From: RUG191 sp045642225
GTDB taxonomy: Bacteria; Bacillota; Clostridia; Lachnospirales; Lachnospiraceae
NCBI GenBank assembly: GCA_045642225.1
Contig: JAZUIN010000080.1
Location: 1 to 64,000 of the forward strand
Direction of reading: 5' to 3'
Length of the DNA: 64,000 nucleotides
Shown here: piece by piece, positions 59,022-64,000 of the stretch
How positions within the stretch are numbered: position 1 is the first letter of the stretch
Layout: each line of letters begins with the position of its first letter
Translations under genes and position numbers: made by a program
Notes under the pieces: model-generated
Databases searched by the model: none
What the model was told of the DNA's origin: nothing
The model's input: only the letters and a program-made list of their open reading frames with translations

Positions 59022-60753
59022 GAAAGATTTTGATATTAACGAAATAAAAATAGATGATATCGATATTGATGAGATTGATTTAGATGTATTAGATTTTGGT
59101 GACGATTTGTCTAAGCCTAAAAAGCGTAAGAAGTCTAGTGATATTGAGCATATTAAAGGACCTGAAAAGAGAAAGAAATCTTACGATGAAGATAAAATTC
59201 CTGGTCCTAAGAAGCGTAGTAATAAGAAGAAGTCAAAGAGTAATCCTGAAGTAGAAAAGGTTACTATGAATTCTAGAAAGAAGACTTCTAGAAATGAGAA
59301 TAAAAAGAATAAGGATGATTTGAAAAACGCTGCAAAAACTTCAAATAAAAATCGAAATAAAGAATTTGCAGTTGTTACATATTTCTTCTTGATTCTATTT
59401 ATTTGCTTATGCGGATATTTTGTGTATTTTGTAGCCTTCAAAAGCGATGATTTTATTAATAGTCCATATAATGCGAGACTAGATAATATGGCTGACAAGG
59501 TTATAAGAGGAAATATTACTGATAGAAATGGTGTTGTGTTAGCTGAGACTAACAGCACAAATAATAGAAATTATCCATATGCAAATATGTATGCACACGC
59601 TATTGGATATGATTCAAATGGTATGTCAGGCGTAGAATTAGATGGTAATTTCTATATGCTTAGAAGTAATGCATTCTTTATTGAAAGAATCAAAAATGAT
59701 TTGACGGGCGTCAAGAATAAGGGCGACACTGTCGTTACAACTTTAGATCACAGCTTGCAAGAGATTGCATATGAAAGCATGAATTATGATGGTGCAGTAA
59801 TAGCCATAGAGCCTTCGACAGGTAAAATTCTTGTTATGACTTCAAAGCCTAATTTTAATCCTAATACAGTTGAAAAGAACTGGAAAACATTATCTAATTC
59901 GAAGGATTCAGAATTGGTTAATAGGGCAACGCAAGGATTATATGCGCCAGGTTCAACATTTAAAATAATTACGGCACTAGAATATCTACAAGAGAATAAA
60001 GATGCAGCAAACGAGACGTTCGATTGTACAGGTAAGCTAAAGCTAGATAATTATACTCTACATTGTTACCACAACGAAGTTCACGGAAAGCAAAGCTTTA
60101 AGGAGGTCTTTGGTAATTCTTGTAATATAGCTTTTGGTCAAATCGGTCTTAAGATAAATCGATCTGGATTAAATGCTATGGCTAACCAATTGTTATTTAA
60201 TCAAGCGATTCCTAGTCGCCTTAGCCATGTTTCTAAGAGTAGATTTGGAGTGGATGATAATACTACTGAAAATGTTATGGTTCAGACTGCAATTGGTCAA
60301 GGTACTACAGTTGTAACGCCACTTCATATGTGCATGATTGCTAGTGCAATATGTAATGGTGGAAAGCTTAAAGAGCCATATATTATGGACCAAGTTACAA
60401 ATTATCAAGGAACAAAGGTAAAGGGCTTTAGAAGTAAAACAGCTGCATCCTTACTTAGTGATGTTGAGGCTAAAGAAATAGAAGAATATATGCGTTATGT
60501 GGTGACAAATGGTACAGCCACAGCGTTGAATTCTGATAAATATACAGCTTATGGTAAGACTGGAACAGCAGAATTTAATGATAACAAAAACGATTCTCAT
60601 GCATGGTTCGTGGGTTATGCAAAAAATGGTGATAAAGAGCTTGCGATAGCTGTCCTTCAAGAAAAAGGTGGTTCAGGTAGTAGAACAGCCGTCCCTATTG
60701 CAAAAAATGTTTTTGATAAATATTTTTCTATGAATGCTAATAATGAGCAATAA
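59014..60753 (+). CDS. Class B penicillin-binding protein (transpeptidase) with a long basic cytoplasmic tail
   Basis: 579 aa. Residues 1-116 are an unusual cytoplasmic tail: Asp/Ile-rich start (DIDEIDLDVLDFGDD), then Lys/Arg/Ser-rich with two similar GPxKR units (about 49-54 and 64-68). Membrane helix about 118-141. A short PBP dimer region follows, then the transpeptidase: Ser314-T-F-Lys317, S-C-N at 369-371 and KTG at 515-517. Cross-links peptidoglycan; pairs with the SEDS protein overlapping upstream by 8 bases. Confidence 0.93.
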   Translation: MSKKDFDINEIKIDDIDIDEIDLDVLDFGDDLSKPKKRKKSSDIEHIKGPEKRKKSYDEDKIPGPKKRSNKKKSKSNPEVEKVTMNSRKKTSRNENKKNKDDLKNAAKTSNKNRNKEFAVVTYFFLILFICLCGYFVYFVAFKSDDFINSPYNARLDNMADKVIRGNITDRNGVVLAETNSTNNRNYPYANMYAHAIGYDSNGMSGVELDGNFYMLRSNAFFIERIKNDLTGVKNKGDTVVTTLDHSLQEIAYESMNYDGAVIAIEPSTGKILVMTSKPNFNPNTVEKNWKTLSNSKDSELVNRATQGLYAPGSTFKIITALEYLQENKDAANETFDCTGKLKLDNYTLHCYHNEVHGKQSFKEVFGNSCNIAFGQIGLKINRSGLNAMANQLLFNQAIPSRLSHVSKSRFGVDDNTTENVMVQTAIGQGTTVVTPLHMCMIASAICNGGKLKEPYIMDQVTNYQGTKVKGFRSKTAASLLSDVEAKEIEEYMRYVVTNGTATALNSDKYTAYGKTGTAEFNDNKNDSHAWFVGYAKNGDKELAIAVLQEKGGSGSRTAVPIAKNVFDKYFSMNANNEQ

Positions 60754-60776
60754 CTTTGCCAAATAACCTTGTAGTC

Positions 60777-60805
60777 TTGAATTATTGACTGAAAAAAGGT
60801 ATAAT
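60777..60805 (+). promoter_or_regulatory. Promoter of the NUDIX operon
   Basis: TTGAAT (60777-60782), 17 bp, TATAAT (60800-60805), 37 bases before the ATG. Confidence 0.75.
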
Positions 60806-60842
60806 TTTCTCTAAGTAATGTCCACATCGAGGAGGTATTGCA

Positions 60843-61295
60843 ATGATCGAGGCAATAAGTTGTGGTGGTGTGGTAATATATCGCGGAAAAGTGTTGTTAT
60901 TATACAAAAATATTCGCCATAGATATGAAGGTTGGGTATTGCCCAAAGGAACAGTAGAAGAAGGCGAAGAACACGAGGATACAGCTCTTAGAGAAGTTAA
61001 GGAAGAGTCTGGAGTTGACGCTAAAATAGTAAAATATGTTGGTAAAAGCTCGTACAATTTCAATGTGCCAGAAGGAACAGTTAATAAAGATGTTCATTGG
61101 TTTTTGATGCGAAGTAATAATTATTACAGTAAGCCACAGCGTGAAGAGTTTTTTGTTGATTCAGGTTATTATAAATATCATGAAGCATATCATTTATTGA
61201 AATTCCCTAATGAAAAGGAGATTTTAGAGAATGCTTATCATGAATATATGGAATTGAAACGTAATAATTTATGGACTAATCGTAATTTTAAGTAA
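60843..61295 (+). CDS. NUDIX hydrolase
   Basis: 150 aa. Complete NUDIX box from Gly36 to Val58 (G-x5-E-x7-R-E-x-x-E-E-x-G), preceded by GWVLPKG. The overall form resembles bacterial Ap4A/MutT-type hydrolases, but the substrate cannot be set from sequence. RBS GAGGAGG. First gene of a four-gene operon with an unknown protein, DUF2953 and YtfJ. Confidence 0.9.
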   Translation: MIEAISCGGVVIYRGKVLLLYKNIRHRYEGWVLPKGTVEEGEEHEDTALREVKEESGVDAKIVKYVGKSSYNFNVPEGTVNKDVHWFLMRSNNYYSKPQREEFFVDSGYYKYHEAYHLLKFPNEKEILENAYHEYMELKRNNLWTNRNFK

Positions 61296-61315
61296 ATTAC
61301 ATACGAAGGTTAAAT

Positions 61316-61630
61316 ATGGATGAACATAATGTATATTTAAGCGATAAAATTATAGATGAATCAGTTACTAAGTTGTTAGATGATGTTTTTAATCAAAATC
61401 TTGCACCTAACCTTTATGTTATTGTTGTAAGCCAAAAGGAAGGTGAACTTTTAGAGATTTATAACTCTCATGAAGTTAATTCTGATCGCTTTGCAAAGGC
61501 AAATCACAAGATTGTTGGCTTTGGCAAAGGTAAAAAGGATACTAAGGATTTAGTAGTATATATGATTCAGGATATGCTTGATAATACAGGTGATATTTCA
61601 AAAGAAAGTTTTTTATCAATTAGGAATTAA
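61316..61630 (+). CDS. Hypothetical protein, family not recognised
   Basis: 104 aa. Mixed alpha/beta pattern: NLYVIVVSQKEGELLEIYN looks like a central strand pair, and HKIVGFGKGKKDTKDLVVYM another; no Cys, no signal or membrane segment. Located 20 bases after the NUDIX gene and 20 bases before DUF2953, same strand, with an AAGGT RBS, so very likely a real cytosolic protein. No function proposed. Confidence 0.7.
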   Translation: MDEHNVYLSDKIIDESVTKLLDDVFNQNLAPNLYVIVVSQKEGELLEIYNSHEVNSDRFAKANHKIVGFGKGKKDTKDLVVYMIQDMLDNTGDISKESFLSIRN

Positions 61631-61650
61631 ACGCAATTAGGAAATAGACA

Positions 61651-62766
61651 ATGGCAATTTTTTTGACAATTTTGAAAATTATTGGAATTGTTTTACTTTG
61701 TATTATTGGTTTGATTTTATTGATTCTCTTATATCTAATTTTTTTACCATTTTGGTATCAGGTTCGTGCAGATATAGACAGAGAGATGAATTACAAAATT
61801 CACGGAAGGTTTTGTACATTCTTGCATTTGTTTCAAATACATTTTATATTGGAGAAAGGGCAAGAGAAATGTATAAAAGCTACGCTTTTTGGACCACATC
61901 TTAAAATATATCCAAGAGCTGTAAAGAAGGATAATGAAGATGAAGAACCAATAGATATAGAAGATAAAGAATTTCAAGAAGATTTAGAAGCTACAATTCA
62001 AAGTGATATAGATGCGGAATATAACATTTCTGAAGCTAGCAAAGATAACGTAGTTGATGCTTTTGAAGATGATATAGCGCAAGAAGCAATTGATAGCGAT
62101 ACTACACAAGAGTCTTTGAATGATTCTGTAGAAAATGAGGATTTAGTAGCTATAGAAGCGAATTCTGAAGATGACGATTCTGTCGAAACTAAGGAAGCTA
62201 CTACAGAAAATACTTCAGATACTGCTTCAGATGAGAAGGATAAGAAGACTTTCAGGCAATTTATGGAAGAATTAGCTATAAAGTTATCTGATTTCTTTGA
62301 TAGGTTTAAGCCAAGCGTAATTAAAGCGAAAATCAACAATAAGGTTACAAATGCTAAGAATAAGGCTGCAGATATCCTTACAAAGAAAGATGAAATTCTT
62401 AGCTTGTTACAAGATGAAGCTAATCAAAGGTTACTTAAAAAGCTCTTTGGTGAATTACGCAAGTTGATTGATTCACTTAAGTTGAATATGAGAGGTACAG
62501 ACTTAGACTTTTCACTAGGTTCTCCTGATTTAACGGGTAAAGTTACAGGAGCTATGGCATTATTCCCATTTACCTATGAGAAGCATGTTAGAATTATTCC
62601 AGATTTTACGGAGGATGATTTGTACGTAGATGGTAAAGCGTACGTCAAAGGTAGATTTAAGATAGCTAGTGTGTTAAAATTTGGTATAGTAATGATTTTA
62701 GATCCGACAACAAGAAAATTAATTAAGAAATTTAGTGGAGGCGAGAAAGAGAATGGAGAAGAATAA
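61651..62766 (+). CDS. DUF2953 membrane-anchored protein
   Basis: 371 aa. N-terminal membrane helix (about 5-32), the usual LPFWYQVRADID stretch, an acidic low-complexity middle (about 90-190; Asp, Glu, Ser, Thr) and a C-terminal DUF2953 domain (about 260-360: RKLIDSLKLNMRGTDLDFSL, SPDLTGKVTGAMALFP, RIIPDFTEDDLYVDG). In Firmicutes it is nearly always next to ytfJ, as here. Role unknown, often linked to sporulation. Confidence 0.87.
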   Translation: MAIFLTILKIIGIVLLCIIGLILLILLYLIFLPFWYQVRADIDREMNYKIHGRFCTFLHLFQIHFILEKGQEKCIKATLFGPHLKIYPRAVKKDNEDEEPIDIEDKEFQEDLEATIQSDIDAEYNISEASKDNVVDAFEDDIAQEAIDSDTTQESLNDSVENEDLVAIEANSEDDDSVETKEATTENTSDTASDEKDKKTFRQFMEELAIKLSDFFDRFKPSVIKAKINNKVTNAKNKAADILTKKDEILSLLQDEANQRLLKKLFGELRKLIDSLKLNMRGTDLDFSLGSPDLTGKVTGAMALFPFTYEKHVRIIPDFTEDDLYVDGKAYVKGRFKIASVLKFGIVMILDPTTRKLIKKFSGGEKENGEE

Positions 62767-63208
62767 GCAAGAGGTTTCAGAATTTAATCAATCCCTTGAG
62801 TCATTGTTTCAAGGCATGGATTCATTTCTTTCATCAAAGACTGTTATTGGTGAACCTGTAAGAATCGATGATACAGTAATTATTCCTTTGGTGGATGTAT
62901 CTTTTGGTGTTGCAGCTGGTGCATTTAACGATGACAAGAAGAATAAAGGAGCAGGTGGTCTTGGTGGTAAGATGTCTCCTTCAGCAGTTATTGTTATACA
63001 TAAAGGTTCTACAAAGCTTATAAATATTGCAACTAATTCAGGTATGGACAAATTACTTGATATGGTTCCTGATTTTGTAGATAAATTTATGAATATGAAG
63101 AAAGAAAAAGAGAATCCAGAAGCGAGAGCAAAAGCAGCTGATGAAATTCGTGATATGGTAAAGGATGCTGCAAATGATTCAGAAGGACCAGTAAGAGAAG
63201 TAAAATAA
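62753..63208 (+). CDS. ytfJ: GerW/YtfJ-family protein
   Basis: 151 aa. Matches the family with VIGEPVRIDDTVIIPLVDVS, FGVAAGAF, the Gly-rich KGAGGLGGKMSPSAVIVI, and MDKLLDMVPDFVDK. In spore formers it acts in germination; homologues also occur in non-sporulating Lachnospiraceae, so sporulation is not proven. ATG 62753 with GGAGG 11 bases upstream; overlaps DUF2953 by 14 bases. Confidence 0.88.
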   Translation: MEKNKQEVSEFNQSLESLFQGMDSFLSSKTVIGEPVRIDDTVIIPLVDVSFGVAAGAFNDDKKNKGAGGLGGKMSPSAVIVIHKGSTKLINIATNSGMDKLLDMVPDFVDKFMNMKKEKENPEARAKAADEIRDMVKDAANDSEGPVREVK

Positions 63209-63220
63209 TAAATTCAAATT

Positions 63221-63264
63221 TAGCTAAATAGTTTACGGTATGTAAATTATTTAGCTATTTTTTT
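63221..63264 (+). terminator. Rho-independent terminator after ytfJ
   Basis: Stem TAGCTAAATAGTTTAC / GTAAATTATTTAGCTA (one mismatch) and a run of T. Confidence 0.9.
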
Positions 63265-63267
63265 ACA

Positions 63268-63299
63268 TAAAAAAAGACTACCACAAAAGTGATAGTCAA
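63268..63299 (-). terminator. Rho-independent terminator of rpmB
   Basis: On the - strand: GACTATCAC / GTGGTAGTC (one G-U) followed by TTTTTTT. It converges with the ytfJ terminator. Confidence 0.85.
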
Positions 63300-63313
63300 A
63301 TTTATTATTGATA

Positions 63314-63499
63314 TTAAGCTCTTTCAACTGCACCTGAACGTAAGCAAGCTGCACATACGTACATCTTCTTAGGTGTTCCATTTACGATACATTTAACAGA
63401 CTTGATGTTTGATTTCCACATTCTGTTAGTCTTTCTATGTGAGTGACTTACATTGTTTCCAAAGTGAGCTCCTTTACCACAAACTGCACATTTAGCCAT
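63314..63499 (-). CDS. rpmB: 50S ribosomal protein L28 (zinc-binding form)
   Basis: 61 aa. MAKCAVCGKGAHFGNNVSHS and the late CAAC pair give the two CxxC sites of the zinc (C+) form. The ATG complement at 63497-63499 is preceded by AAGGAGGGAAGACA on the - strand; a longer upstream frame has no RBS. Divergent from the Asp23 gene, an arrangement common in Firmicutes. Confidence 0.96.
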   Translation of the reverse strand: MAKCAVCGKGAHFGNNVSHSHRKTNRMWKSNIKSVKCIVNGTPKKMYVCAACLRSGAVERA

Positions 63500-63637
63500 T
63501 TGTCTTCCCTCCTTATAACCATACTCGATTCGCATTCCTAGCAAATCGCAACACGCATATTCTATCAGAAGAATACATAAAAAGCAAGTAAAATAATAAA
63601 AATTTTGAAGCATATTTAATAGAATACAAAAAGACCA

Positions 63638-63665
63638 TTGAATTTCATGTATTTTTGTATATAAT
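63638..63665 (+). promoter_or_regulatory. Promoter of the Asp23 gene
   Basis: TTGAAT (63638-63643), 16 bp, TATAAT (63660-63665), 49 bases before the ATG. Confidence 0.7.
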
Positions 63666-63714
63666 TATGTGTGTTATGCATTATATAATAAGAACGATTT
63701 ATGGAGGTTCAAAT

Positions 63715-64000
63715 ATGCAAGGACAAATTCAAACAAAATTAGGTAAAGTAGTAATTGATACAGATGTTATTGCAACATATGCTGGTGCAGTCGCAGTAGA
63801 GTGCTTTGGTATTGTTGGTATGGCAGCTGTAAATATGAAGGATGGTTTAGTAAAGCTTCTAAAGAAGGATTATTTAAATCATGGTATTAATGTAGTAATA
63901 AATGGGGAGAATGAAATTTCATTAGATTTTCATGTAATTGTTTCTTATGGAGTAAGTATTCTTACAGTTACAGATAATCTTAAAGAAACTGTTAGTTACA
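63715..64000 (+). CDS. Asp23/Gls24 family envelope stress protein (partial, runs off window)
   Basis: 95 codons visible; a full protein is about 115-125 aa. The start GQIQTKLGKVVIDTDVIATY is followed by ECFGIVGMAAVNMKDG, then FHVIVSYGVSIL, all characteristic of DUF322/Asp23. RBS ATGGAGG. In Firmicutes this gene sits between rpmB and a DAK1/DegV phosphatase-like gene (fakA type), which would be expected just outside the window. Confidence 0.93.
   Translation, partial: MQGQIQTKLGKVVIDTDVIATYAGAVAVECFGIVGMAAVNMKDGLVKLLKKDYLNHGINVVINGENEISLDFHVIVSYGVSILTVTDNLKETVSY

Overview
The window looks like a low-GC Clostridia chromosome, most likely a Lachnospiraceae-type anaerobe. The basis is gene content and order: an Rnf complex in the order C-D-G-E-A-B, a Na+-translocating biotin decarboxylase cluster, a class III (oxygen-sensitive) ribonucleotide reductase, a zinc-type ribosomal protein L28, a GerW/YtfJ protein and AT-rich intergenic DNA. 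Genus cannot be decided by reading alone. Nearly all genes run on the + strand; only yprB, apbE and rpmB are on the - strand.

1-5.7 kb is an accessory island. It holds the decayed end of a surface-protein repeat, an XRE-JAMM/MPN fusion gene with a small acidic partner gene, a HigB-type toxin followed by a HigA antitoxin fused to an ImmA/IrrE metalloprotease, an XRE regulator that appears to have acquired the C-terminus of a Phd antitoxin, and a DUF4143-type ATPase. Scattered between them are short, almost identical scraps of these same genes, including the start of a Phd antitoxin and the start of a RelE/ParE toxin. The island ends just before the galE promoter.

5.7-18.7 kb is core: galE, tRNA-Glu(CUC), then rimP-nusA-L7Ae-infB-rbfA-nrnA-truB-ribF (translation factors, without the usual ylxR), a secreted SH3-NlpC/P60 hydrolase, rpsO and pnp. 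The pnp leader can form a long hairpin.

18.8-31.1 kb: scpA-scpB (chromosome condensation); then a five-gene Na+-pump decarboxylase cluster carrying both an acyl-CoA-type and a pyruvate/oxaloacetate-type carboxyltransferase with one biotin carrier; then an rpiR regulator, an HI0933-type flavoprotein, cmk, ispH, an S1 protein and a solitary cheR.

31.3-40.1 kb: a fructose operon (deoR-type regulator, fruK, fruA, ptsH, ptsI) in which the general PTS proteins sit with the fructose genes and HPr lacks Ser46; then nrdD-nrdG behind candidate NrdR boxes and a structured leader.

40.1-47.6 kb: yprB (-), the rnf operon (ferredoxin:NAD+ oxidoreductase ion pump) and a convergent apbE, whose product would flavinylate RnfD and RnfG. 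Together with the decarboxylase cluster this points to energy conservation through ion gradients.

47.9-64 kb: proB, DUF896, 5-formyl-THF cyclo-ligase, proA, miaB, a NusG-domain-II protein with a Gx-type membrane protein, ruvA-ruvB, zapA, a U32 peptidase, a FtsW/RodA-class protein with a class B PBP (elongation or division), a NUDIX-unknown-DUF2953-ytfJ operon, rpmB (-), and the start of an Asp23 gene that runs off the window.
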